A DNA stretch of 27,243 bases. Origin: a virus. A program made the translations under genes and the position numbers. The notes beneath the pieces were generated by a model that was not told where the DNA came from, made no database searches, and worked only from the letters and a program-made list of their open reading frames with translations. The stretch lies in the IMG/VR virus record IMGVR_UViG_3300017759_000054, positions 1-27,243 of that record; one strand, 5' to 3'. Of this stretch, positions 19,101 through 24,480 are shown in pieces (position 1 is the stretch's first letter; each line of letters opens with the position of its first letter).

Positions 19101-22100
19101 GTTATATTAGGAAGTCTTTCAAAATTTATTATCTCGGAAGCACCATAACCAACGCCATTTTCAGTCAAGTCAACCGATGTTATTTGACCTCTAAAAATGG
19201 GTTGTATTTTTGCTTCAAAATTAGTGTTTCCAGTTGATGATAAACCAACTCTTCCAATAAGAGAAACTTCAATGTCGGGATAATTAAAGAAATGTGTTCC
19301 TACACCTACCGAAGAAATATCAACGTATCTTTTTGTTTTAAAGAAACTATCTTTATTAGTAGTTACTCCTACATTAGACAACTTAAAACTATCATCACTA
19401 ATTTTTGTGATATAATATTGTGTATTCGTTGTTAGTCCAGTTGGCGATGTTCCATTGCAAGTATATTTAATAATTTCACCAGAATTAAAATCATGGTTGA
19501 TTACATTGAAAACATTAGATGCAGTATTGATTCCTGCTGGAGAGATTGCCCTTCTATTATTTTGATATCCCTCTCCACCTGAAATAACCGTTATGGATTC
19601 AATTATTTTCTTATTTTGAATAGATTTAAAGAATTGGATACCAGAACCATATGAAGATAAAACAATCGTATTGATGCCAGATACTGCATCTGCTTGAGTT
19701 GGATGCAATCTTATTGTTGTTAATCCAACCTGAGAAACGAAATAAGAAGTATTAGTTGTGAGTCCACCAACCACTGTTTGATTGTCTGAAATATAAAGGA
19801 CTTTTTCTCCAGTTTTAAACTTATGGAATGTCCCAAATCCAATAGCAGATGGTAAAGTTCCCGTGGTTCCTAAACCAACACTACCTGCTATAGGATCTGA
19901 TTTAAATGAAATTTTATGTTCAGTGCTCTTAAGAGAGACCGATGCCTCAGCACCTTTACCATTACCACCAGTAATTGTAACTCTTGGAGTTTCTTGATAG
20001 TCAAATCCAGGATCTATCAATCTAATCTCTTCTAAAACACCAGAAACAGAAATAGTTCCAGTTGCTCCAACTCCCACTGAATCATTAATTTTGAGGACTG
20101 GAGGGTTTATCACATCATATCCATCACCACCATTTAATACATCTACTTTTTTAATTTCTCCATACTTAACTACATCTTTTGATTTGTAGTTTAAAATTTC
20201 AACACCATTAACTAAAATACCAGTAAAACCTGGACTAGTCGCACTTATACTATCTGCTGCTATTGGTTCTGATATTTTTCTATAAAGTTTTTGTGTCTCT
20301 AAAGTTCTTTTTCTAAAATCATATAAGTCAAATTTGTTATTTGTAACAGGAGTAGAACTGTTAAGTGTAATATAATTTTGATTATAGAGTTCAGTTCTAC
20401 TTTTTGCCAGTTTGATTTTTCTGGGTGAAACTCTTTCTACAAAATATAAACCTTCTCCACCATCATTACCATCAAATAAAGTTGATCCAAGAACTGACTT
20501 AGTAGTTGTTATTCCTGTCTGTCTGTTAGTAGATGTTTCTTCTACTATTTCTGGAGTGTAATATAAAGCGTCTCCAGTGTAAAAACCATGATCTCCGGTA
20601 AGGATAATTTCAAATTCATCACCAATAAAGGTTCCAGAAAATTCGACCGATCTAGATGTTACATTTAGAGAATTTGCATTATAAAAAGGTATGGATGATG
20701 ACGCTACAATAATATCATCTTCATACTTTTTCTTATATAAATTTTGTATGTTTGCAGAATATACCGCAGCACCTGGAAAATTATTTGATTCTGCTTTTAA
20801 GAGAGACCGTTTAGCAATAAAATTTTCCGTGCTATTTAACTCTCCCTGCCCTTTTACCAATACAGATCTTTCTGTAATAATTTTAGTTACCGTAGATAAT
20901 GGTTTATCACCCGAAACATTTCCACTTAAAGTTATTCTATCACCAACTTTAAGATAATGATCCTTATTGAGATACAGACGATATGTGTTGTCTGATGAAT
21001 CTATTAACGTAAAAGATGCAATATCATATGAAGGTGCAGTGTTGTAATACCAATTTCTATATTTAAATGTAGTATTACCAATACCTAAGGTTTTGATTAA
21101 AATAGTATCATCAACCCCTTGATGATACGTATTTGGATGCTCGCAATCGGCAATTACATTACTTATTCTTACTTCAATAGTTTCATCAAAATTAGTTTTT
21201 GACCTTCCATAAGCAAATGTATTCACTCCTACAATAGTAGAATCAAGAATAGGTTTACTTACTCCGTCAACATCAAAAAATTGATTGTTTGATTTTGAGG
21301 TATATGAAACTATACCTGTTGAAGTATCATTAAATGTAACAAATAATGTTCCACTAGTTGCAAATCCGATAGTTGAATCAACATCAAGTACAGTCAGACC
21401 AATTCCAGCGTTACCAATCAGTCTTGTTTTTGGTTGAACCCCAAATGCTCCATATATTGATCCATCTACTCGAATATCTTTATTAGATCCAGCATCTACA
21501 CTTAATCTATAAAATGTTTGACCTGTACCAGTGATTATTGTTTCAACATTAGAAATAGGGGCATACGCTCTTTCTTGATCATCATATGCATCTTGAAAAA
21601 GAGTCATCAACTCAAGGTTGACTGGATCACCTTTAATTGGTTCTACTACCAAATCATTAGTTACATTATATTGAGCATTTGAAGGAGTGAATAAAAATTC
21701 ACCAGGTCTTACAATTTTGACATTTTCTGCGTAAAGTGCTTTGAATAATATTTCATAAGATCTATCAGTTCCTTTACTCAGATAAAAATCTTTTGAATTT
21801 TTAAGAAAAACATTTTGATTCAAACTTTCATTAAATGAACGTTCTTCGAGTCCTGGTAAAATTTGAGATTTTGTTTTAGTTAAAAACTCTCTTAAAAATA
21901 AATTTGATAAATTTTCAACTCTAGATCCAAAAGTATGTGCAACACCAACACTTGTATCAAAAACTAATTGCTCAGGATTTGAAGGAGATGTATATGATGT
22001 AATACCACTAAAACCTCTTACACATCCTGTAAATGAGGATCTTGTTTTTCCAGTGTATGTAATGATTTCATCATCAATCTTCAAAAGACCGTAGGAATCA

Positions 22101-22384
22101 GGAAACCCATCAGTTCCAGCAGGGTCTTTAGAAAGATCAATACTTATAACATTTTCAAATGAATTAAGAACTGTACTTAATCCAACAGACGTTGATAAGT
22201 TTGTTGTCTCATCTATTTTGACGTACTTATCAATATTTTGAAGTAAATCAAGAGGAGCTCCTTGATATTCTTGCGCGATATAATATTGTTTTAAAAATTC
22301 GGTTACTAAAGGATAGTCCTCTCTTACATATTGAGGAACTTGATTTTTAACAATGGAATTGATTTTAATTCTTTTCTCTGACAT
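10154..22384 (-). CDS. Giant gp7-like baseplate wedge protein with repeat modules and YHYH domain (4,076 aa)
   Basis: Seen: one uninterrupted frame of 12.2 kb between gp6 and gp8, the gene 7 position of T4. The start has AAGGAT just before the ATG. Near residue 25 'YPLVTEFLKQYYIAQEY' and at 199-218 'DFYLSKGTDRSYEILFKALY' recall the T4 gp7 segment 'DFYSTKGIEASYKFLFKVLY'. A 'DSDYYQTFAYSL...W.DVV...H' block near 2463-2517 looks like the next conserved piece of gp7. Between and after these lie about fifteen GxGY repeats, about seven or eight FCCH-like 'HGhxTGExhxY' modules, three 'EII...RG' modules, a YHYH domain near 1271-1363 and two tandem beta domains near 2730-2950. Known: T4 gp7 (about 1,032 residues) nucleates wedge assembly. 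Inferred: wedge hub with large surface-exposed insertions. The T4 gp7 N-terminal region is not recognisable here. Confidence 0.8.
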   Translation of the reverse strand: MSEKRIKINSIVKNQVPQYVREDYPLVTEFLKQYYIAQEYQGAPLDLLQNIDKYVKIDETTNLSTSVGLSTVLNSFENVISIDLSKDPAGTDGFPDSYGLLKIDDEIITYTGKTRSSFTGCVRGFSGITSYTSPSNPEQLVFDTSVGVAHTFGSRVENLSNLFLREFLTKTKSQILPGLEERSFNESLNQNVFLKNSKDFYLSKGTDRSYEILFKALYAENVKIVRPGEFLFTPSNAQYNVTNDLVVEPIKGDPVNLELMTLFQDAYDDQERAYAPISNVETIITGTGQTFYRLSVDAGSNKDIRVDGSIYGAFGVQPKTRLIGNAGIGLTVLDVDSTIGFATSGTLFVTFNDTSTGIVSYTSKSNNQFFDVDGVSKPILDSTIVGVNTFAYGRSKTNFDETIEVRISNVIADCEHPNTYHQGVDDTILIKTLGIGNTTFKYRNWYYNTAPSYDIASFTLIDSSDNTYRLYLNKDHYLKVGDRITLSGNVSGDKPLSTVTKIITERSVLVKGQGELNSTENFIAKRSLLKAESNNFPGAAVYSANIQNLYKKKYEDDIIVASSSIPFYNANSLNVTSRSVEFSGTFIGDEFEIILTGDHGFYTGDALYYTPEIVEETSTNRQTGITTTKSVLGSTLFDGNDGGEGLYFVERVSPRKIKLAKSRTELYNQNYITLNSSTPVTNNKFDLYDFRKRTLETQKLYRKISEPIAADSISATSPGFTGILVNGVEILNYKSKDVVKYGEIKKVDVLNGGDGYDVINPPVLKINDSVGVGATGTISVSGVLEEIRLIDPGFDYQETPRVTITGGNGKGAEASVSLKSTEHKISFKSDPIAGSVGLGTTGTLPSAIGFGTFHKFKTGEKVLYISDNQTVVGGLTTNTSYFVSQVGLTTIRLHPTQADAVSGINTIVLSSYGSGIQFFKSIQNKKIIESITVISGGEGYQNNRRAISPAGINTASNVFNVINHDFNSGEIIKYTCNGTSPTGLTTNTQYYITKISDDSFKLSNVGVTTNKDSFFKTKRYVDISSVGVGTHFFNYPDIEVSLIGRVGLSSTGNTNFEAKIQPIFRGQITSVDLTENGVGYGASEIINFERLPNITSGVGSDAQLRPIIKNGSIEEIVVENKGTGYFSIPDVLVNGQGFGAVITPVLKTVGSGSSETKAIDYIKVISGGTGYTQNTTSVSVVSTGSGAQFFPLIQEWRINLVNRFFETAKVTSDDGFIARGTNNAYGLQYAHLYAPRPLRESLNPTDQVGNVIYKKNDIVKVNGIEVESSNHSPIIGWAYDGNPIYGPYGFSGKNGGVVTQMKSGYNEDSLSKSQRPPVTVFPRGYFVEDYTYKKIVDESVLDKNNGRFCVTPEFPNGTYAYFATIDDSLAQGQGSVFSGYKLPTFPYLVGDSFHSKLDPFNLNAESNQDVYKIDDFDYCRNTEPYNLIDGAVSYPYVTTPNNLNQKVEVLAVTPGKVEKIGIETGGDGYKVGDKIKFNNNNTKGIGAIAKVATLKGKQVESVSVATSTINNVEIYPGSKDQYIISADNPHNFKKFDNIVISGLSTTSSKIAGFYSAGISSNRLTIVGVGTLSSGIGSVGVTGIVTYIRVTGNLDYPQIKENDILKVGTEQVKVLNVDILNSRIRVLRGINGVVGASHTITSILLEDPRRLTVSAGFNTTYAPRLNKQNYFNPSESVGLGTAVGVGIGSTIVFSNPGAGITRVDIPTKGIYIKEHGLKTGDQLTYSPGNGSGIDVLNNVGSASTLVDDQTLFVAKISNDVIGIATVKVGMGTNGSFVGIASTHRNTSTLFFTGFGTGVYHSFKTNFSVITAKLERNQVTVQTKQAHGIQGRHEVDIDVSPSISTTVTLKYNDFNRRVVVNPKDFAADGVNTSTNTITINNHGYETGEKIIHTASIPAIGLSNNAIYYIVKIDKNSFKLSNTEYESKLEKPQTVGIASTSSGTINPINPKIDVYKESTVEFDLSDSSLSYKNQGLSYPAFELNFYLDEDHNTIWNTSFTKKTFEVTRSGRVGIDTNAKVSLAVNSDIPEQLYYSLDVIEENDVPEVKSSIIDDNTVTSYNQIKVSESNFNGRFAVSVGATNSFNYFVAKIPEKVSYAGTTSKLNYTTDCTHTDGAINSFSIIDGGTNYYSVPGISTIVGVGTTDTGSGAIISVESESIGKIKTTKILNIGFDFPSDPTLKPSTNIPQVVTIESLNSLASVGIVSAGRGYTVAPKPVVIDAVTKKHIKDADLVYSLGDTNVKILNNARGISNVNPIIRPSQNSNGIGIGTVGFNTVTQNVTVGLNTGFSTGDTFPLRVGDKVLVEGISIGIGSTGLGYNSEGFDYKLFEITEVDENIGGIGSVTYSMSGNLPSGILSPGLYDAPNSVGARIIPERYFPSFTSILRQNEFFNGEIVKSDSAEGIVNFWDKKTNTLRIESKQVFVENEVIRGSASRTEGIALSVRSYESYLKMGAISKTLRGHQDDSGFLNTNMQRLQDSDYYQTFAYSLSSRVPLETWNDVVSSTNHTLGYKKFADYQLESVTSVSVGISTDQTVIDQVIDAVGFADLNCVYDFDVVSENFLNVGDKVLSTEIRFTSRILQDFLESVGNRVLSIDDLSSQFNSDPRPTAFSVINTFALASRRAMKYITYVRDTRFTAQRQLMIVDLIHDGARGYINQYGRVESTYDQGSFDFTVSGTDGQLQFFPTKFKVNDYQIAAISYNLDDNLLSTGITAIGPSIIETDSVTIGSGIGATTIVSIASTHNSVKVLVEITPDISTTEFEYNNLNIVHNGTDVELLEYGQLTTTGSNDDADVGLGTYSALINGSNLEVIFHPNSGVGIGTTGVVNTIQVGLATAGITGIGTHNMKHARIESRTTSISSSGTPGIHTVASYPDTYDVAYFVAQVADTSNNQYMMTEIIAVDDFTDDGTTPETYDTEFGEVGTSVGLGTFGTRVSAAGTTELTFTPAASINTVVNVYMNALRHQDDGKDEIDFNNAVIESGFATYEGTERDIKRAFELTHETTPIFERSFEGNDSSIIDLTTNTITLPNHFFVTGEKIEYNHAGAGSTMAIGISSTSFVGIGTTTSLPGDLFVVKVTDDKIKIASSAENALKPVPEAINLTSVGIGTSHRFVATNKNAKGLIAIDNIIQSPIVSTAVTTTLAVKLTTTDDSLRLTGITSISGSDLIKIGNEIIRVDGVGIGQTNNLIVRRGWLGTGVGAAVTGALVTKVIGNYNIVNNVLNFVDAPFGNKPLGADTNPPDERDWTGITTSSSFQGRIFLRSGVVNDSNDAYHENYVFDDLSQEFNGSKKEFTLKSNGSNVTGIATENAIILVNDTFQTPGGITGVIAPADQLEQYTLSENAGITSISFVGSAVSTTADVRTSNVPVGGIIVSVSSTEGFGYQPLVAAGATATVSVAGTIQSISIGNSGSGYRAGIQTTVNVGVATTSLSGFNKFNIGTATISGGNIVSIAITNPGTGYTSTNPPLVIIDDPLSYSNIPLIYSSSSAGVGTGAKIDIVVGQGSSVIDFTIKNTGYGYGNNQSLTVAIGGTIGIPTDTSKTLNEFKIDIAEIVSDEFTGWSVGELQVIDNIEKFINGSRTNFPIEVDGVVTSIVAGKGSKVNVQDVIIVFVNNILQVPGKGYIFEGGSQIEFTEAPKIGDTVEIIFYKGTGSQDVVLREIIETVKEGDTLQIQNNDIFTNEEVRSVNFVSGTDVAETNPYRGPGNVQNTALLRPVVWCRQIEDKIINEKEVGKNRELYEPVVNPTAHIIKTVGVGATQIFVDTLRPLFNIRNEITDKVNLTFQNKVKFIPQDDKVSAAGTAIVSTAGTITSVAISTGGVGYSDALVSFGSTNGVGIGTTTTALGTVTIGAAGTITGVAITNPGLGYTQTNPPLVLFSPPTRGVEENEVNSYNGDNGVIVGFGTTSVGIGTTQFIFDLHIPLDSFLRNVGYNTDIVATAVTASSLSSGDYFMVFNSNVGSSSTSITSLDTSGNTVGIGTSNIDNIYFVQSAETVYRPTGVNSEGVGIGTSHITRVFVNVNNNFPYGSGIQTSNSFGEFSWGRIDLKSRSKVTSYNAFTTGGIGGISTSTFVQRSKSLRFKDYDI
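10788..12055. repeat. Imperfect direct repeat pair (10788-10837 and 12006-12055)
   Basis: Two 50-base stretches match at 39 of 50 positions by hand count, including an identical 15-base start (AGAGGTGGATTAGTT on the plus strand). Both encode NPGxGYTxTNPPLV, two units of the GxGY family. The similarity persists at silent positions, which suggests recent duplication or conversion inside the gene. Confidence 0.65.
13530..14190 (-). other. Two tandem beta domains in the gp7-like protein
   Basis: Residues about 2731-2830 (STHNSVKVLVEITP, NNLNIVHNGTDVELLEYGQL, then LGTYSALINGSNLEVIFHP) and about 2862-2951 (YDVAYFVAQVADTSNNQYMM, TEIIAVDD, then LGTFGTRVSAAGTTELTFTP) share one layout: 'hhxVxhxDxxxxxY...EhhhhxxG...h.E.G...LGTh...h....hxhxFxP'. 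Similar units are frequent in marine phage virion proteins, from memory. They read as a tandem duplication of a beta-sandwich domain. Confidence 0.5.
14833..14996 (-). other. Second gp7-like conserved block (residues about 2463-2517)
   Basis: The block reads LNTNMQRLQDSDYYQTFAYS followed by LSSRVPLETWNDVV, then H..GYKKF. It recalls the T4 gp7 stretch with 'RSYYVMKIKSNLPSSRWKSD' and 'HPVGFGF', and the 'YYQ.fSY.l.S...W...V...HP.G' block of related phage proteins. In T4 this lies about a hundred residues after the DFYSTKG motif; here it is about 2,240 residues away. The comparison is from memory. Confidence 0.5.
18290..18590 (-). other. YHYH-type domain inside the gp7-like protein
   Basis: Residues about 1271-1289 read SPIIGWAYDGNPIYGPYGF, a hallmark of the YHYH domain. 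About 70 residues on, NGRFCVTPEFPNGTYAYFAT (about 1344-1363) covers the tetrad that names the family, here YAYF in place of YHYH. The domain is also found in secreted bacterial proteins; its biochemical role is not established to my knowledge. Confidence 0.7.
21713..22320 (-). other. First gp7-like conserved block (residues about 22-224)
   Basis: The N-terminal block contains 'DYPLVTEFLKQYYIAQEY' and ends with 'DFYLSKGTDRSYEILFKALY' and 'AENVKI'. This pairs with T4 gp7 'DFYSTKGIEASYKFLFKVLY...EEVEI' (from memory), which sits in the C-terminal part of the T4 protein. An 'LKIDDEIITYTGKTRSSFTG' module followed by 'CVRGFSGI' is already inserted at residues about 101-126 within this block. Confidence 0.6.
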
Positions 22385-22399
22385 TTTATCCTTATTTGA

Positions 22400-24478
22400 T
22401 TAGTAACCGCTTCCGCCGCCCGATCCAGATCCACCTGTTGATGATCCAGAGGTACTAACGGTAGTTGAAGGTACAGATGTTGTTGTGGTTGTTGTAGTCG
22501 GTCTAGCACTTGTTGTTGTTGATGTAGAGGTTCTTACAATAGATCCTCTACCACCTTCTCTTACAAGATTACCGTTTGGATAACTTGAAGTTACAATATA
22601 GTTTGATCCTGCAGGATCTAATCCCGAAGAAATTTCATCCACAACAGTTTCAAAATTACTGTTACTTATATCTAGTTGCAAATAAAGATCCTGTAATCCA
22701 ATAACATCATTTGAACTCGGAGTTGCTTCGATCTCAATAATTGTTTGCCCATCTTTTACCATGCCACCTTGAATATTTACTGGATTAATTGTAATAACCC
22801 CATTTATATAATCAATCGAACCAACGTTTCTTCTAACTATTGATGGTGATTGTGATCCAACATTAGGAAGAGTAAAGAAGAAAAGAGTTCCAGTTTCTCT
22901 ATTAGGTCTTGGCAAATCTCCTAGGTATACATCTTGGGAAATTCCATCAATTTTAAATGCAGAGGTTTTGATGTTAAATCCATCAGGATCTTTTACTTGA
23001 AACTTATTACCAAATCCAATTTGATATTCAGCAAAACCATTTAGAACAACTCTTAAATCTCTTCTCATACGAAGAGTAGTAATATTCGATGTTATTGCTT
23101 CATGACTATCATCAACAATTTTTAAAAACTTACTATATTTAAACCTTGCACCATATTTGTTTAGTTCGGTTGATTCTGCATACTTATTAGTATTTGTTTG
23201 TACTGTTGAGGAAACAAATGCGGGTGATTGTGCTTTATTGGTATTAAAGTATACTTTTGAATCTACTTCAATATACAGATATTTTAAATCAAGTATTTCA
23301 GGAACAATCCCTGCAACAGCAAATTTCTTTAATTTACTTTTTATATTTTGCTTTATAAGATTAGGAAGAAAATCACCTGTTCTAGGTTTAATACTAATAA
23401 AAACTTTTCCATATTGAGGAGGAATTAACTCTTCTCCACCAAATACAGAAATTGATTCAGTTTCAGGATAAATTTTAGATGGAATTAATGTTTCATAATC
23501 ACCTGCTGTTAATGCTCTATTTTGAGCAGCATAGATTCTTGGGGCATACCTACGAATAGACTCCACAGACTCGATTGTATCGCCCCCAGAGGACGTTAAA
23601 CCGGTTGTTAGGAGTGATATACCCGATGTAACTGTATATGTCTGTGCATTTCTTGTATACGTTAATCTTCCTGAAAACTGGAAGGAAGAAATACCATTTC
23701 CAGAGTCTCCATCTGATACAATGTAATTTGCAGTAATGTAATTACCCTCTTCAAGTGCTTTACCAAAAATATTGTCTCCAAAGAAAATCTCATATCTTTC
23801 ATCAGAGATTTCTTGAAGAAAATATGCTTTTGACTCTCCACCAATATCAAATAAACTATCTTGGTTTGAGTATTTTGTTAAAGCAGAGGAATTTTCGTTA
23901 TTTTTTACTGTTACCGAAATAAGGGACGTGTCAACACCAGAATTTGGTAAAATAAACTTCTGATTAGGGATTCTAGTGCTATATGTAAAATTAGAACTTA
24001 ATAAAGTTCCCTCATAAATTGAAATATCATTGAAACTTGCTATATTATTGAATACCGGTACTGAAATATCATCTAAAATACAAAATGTTTTAGATTGATT
24101 TCCAAAACTGCCGGTTGTTGTTGCTACAATACCTTTATGAAGGGTAATTGTTGCTGGGGTAGGTGAAATATTACTTGTATCTACAAAAAAACTAACTGTT
24201 GCTCTTGATGATTGCCTAGATCTAGGAACATACCCTATATTTCTTGCTAAAGCAACAATATTTTCTCGTAATGTTGCAGTATCAATGAAGACCTCATTCG
24301 CAACCATGTTTGCGTTGTATGAGGAGATATAAGTGTTGTATGCTAATACATCAAGAATTGTTGAAAGGTTCGATCCTTCAAAGTCATAATCCGTAAAATT
24401 GGAATTTGACTTAAGATAATCTTTAAGTGTTGTCTTAACTTGATCGAAATCTAAGTTAGTGTAATTAGCGAGTGGCAT
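22400..24478 (-). CDS. 6: Baseplate wedge protein gp6 (692 aa)
   Basis: Seen: the N-terminus (MPLANYTNLDFDQVKTTLKD, then a conserved 'FEGSNLSTILDVLAYNTYIS' segment) is characteristic of phage gp6. Around residues 226-267 'FFGDNIFGKALEEGNYITAN' and 'YIVSDGDSGNG' match the baseplate-J pattern of a GxxxFG loop followed by a YxxxxGxxGN strand. Known: gp6 dimers join neighbouring wedges into the ring that surrounds the tail hub. The ATG is 2 bases after the gp25 stop, and its own stop is 15 bases before the gp7-like start, so the three genes form one late operon. Length is close to T4 gp6 (about 660), except that residues about 650-692 form a Thr/Ser- then Gly-rich tail not expected from T4. Confidence 0.95.
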   Translation of the reverse strand: MPLANYTNLDFDQVKTTLKDYLKSNSNFTDYDFEGSNLSTILDVLAYNTYISSYNANMVANEVFIDTATLRENIVALARNIGYVPRSRQSSRATVSFFVDTSNISPTPATITLHKGIVATTTGSFGNQSKTFCILDDISVPVFNNIASFNDISIYEGTLLSSNFTYSTRIPNQKFILPNSGVDTSLISVTVKNNENSSALTKYSNQDSLFDIGGESKAYFLQEISDERYEIFFGDNIFGKALEEGNYITANYIVSDGDSGNGISSFQFSGRLTYTRNAQTYTVTSGISLLTTGLTSSGGDTIESVESIRRYAPRIYAAQNRALTAGDYETLIPSKIYPETESISVFGGEELIPPQYGKVFISIKPRTGDFLPNLIKQNIKSKLKKFAVAGIVPEILDLKYLYIEVDSKVYFNTNKAQSPAFVSSTVQTNTNKYAESTELNKYGARFKYSKFLKIVDDSHEAITSNITTLRMRRDLRVVLNGFAEYQIGFGNKFQVKDPDGFNIKTSAFKIDGISQDVYLGDLPRPNRETGTLFFFTLPNVGSQSPSIVRRNVGSIDYINGVITINPVNIQGGMVKDGQTIIEIEATPSSNDVIGLQDLYLQLDISNSNFETVVDEISSGLDPAGSNYIVTSSYPNGNLVREGGRGSIVRTSTSTTTSARPTTTTTTTSVPSTTVSTSGSSTGGSGSGGGSGY
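22403..22531 (-). repeat. Low-complexity Thr/Ser/Gly tail of gp6
   Basis: The last 43 codons of gp6 encode a Thr run (PTTTTTTTSVPSTTVSTSG) followed by a Gly/Ser run (SSTGGSGSGGGSGY). On the plus strand this shows as GTTGTTGTTG-type triplets and then a short GC-richer patch that differs from the surrounding base use. It looks like a flexible linker or a slippage-grown extension. Confidence 0.8.
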
Positions 24479-24480
24479 TT

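Larger units (their letters stand above)
10782..20141 (-). repeat. GxGY repeat family within the gp7-like protein (about 15 copies)
   Basis: A 20-25 residue unit of the form 'hxxxGxGYxxxxPxhxh' recurs. Examples with approximate positions: NGGDGYDVINPPVLKI (20091-20141), ENGVGYGASEIINF (19120-19170), NKGTGYFSIPDVLV (18985-19037), SGGTGYTQNTTSVSV (18838-18900), TGGDGYKVGDKIKF (17956-18005), SAGRGYTVAPKPVVI (15735-15790), NSGSGYRAGIQTTV (12140-12195), NPGTGYTSTNPPLVII (12006-12055), TGGVGYSDALVSF (10915-10975) and NPGLGYTQTNPPLVLF (10788-10837). The pattern suggests short beta hairpins with a glycine turn. Copies also occur in gp8 and the DUF4815 protein. Confidence 0.75.
13130..21000 (-). repeat. 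FCCH-like 'HGxxTGExhxY' modules in the gp7-like protein
   Basis: About seven or eight units of 45-70 residues follow the plan 'H-[GDF]-h-x-[TS]-G-[ED]-x-h-x-Y ... [YF]-h-x-K-h-x-x-D-x-h-K-h'. Clear ones: INNHGYETGEKIIH ... YYIVKIDKNSFKLS (16615-16775), VINHDFNSGEIIKY ... YYITKISDDSFKLS (19365-19510), KEHGLKTGDQLTY (17090-17270), LPNHFFVTGEKIEY ... LFVVKVTDDKIKIA (13130-13350), FHKFKTGEKVLY (19680-19840), TGDHGFYTGDALYY (20400-20660) and KDHYLKVGDRITL (about 20860-21000). They resemble units in phage tail proteins that databases label as the FCCH domain of ubiquitin-activating E1. The resemblance is structural and does not imply ubiquitin chemistry. Confidence 0.6.
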
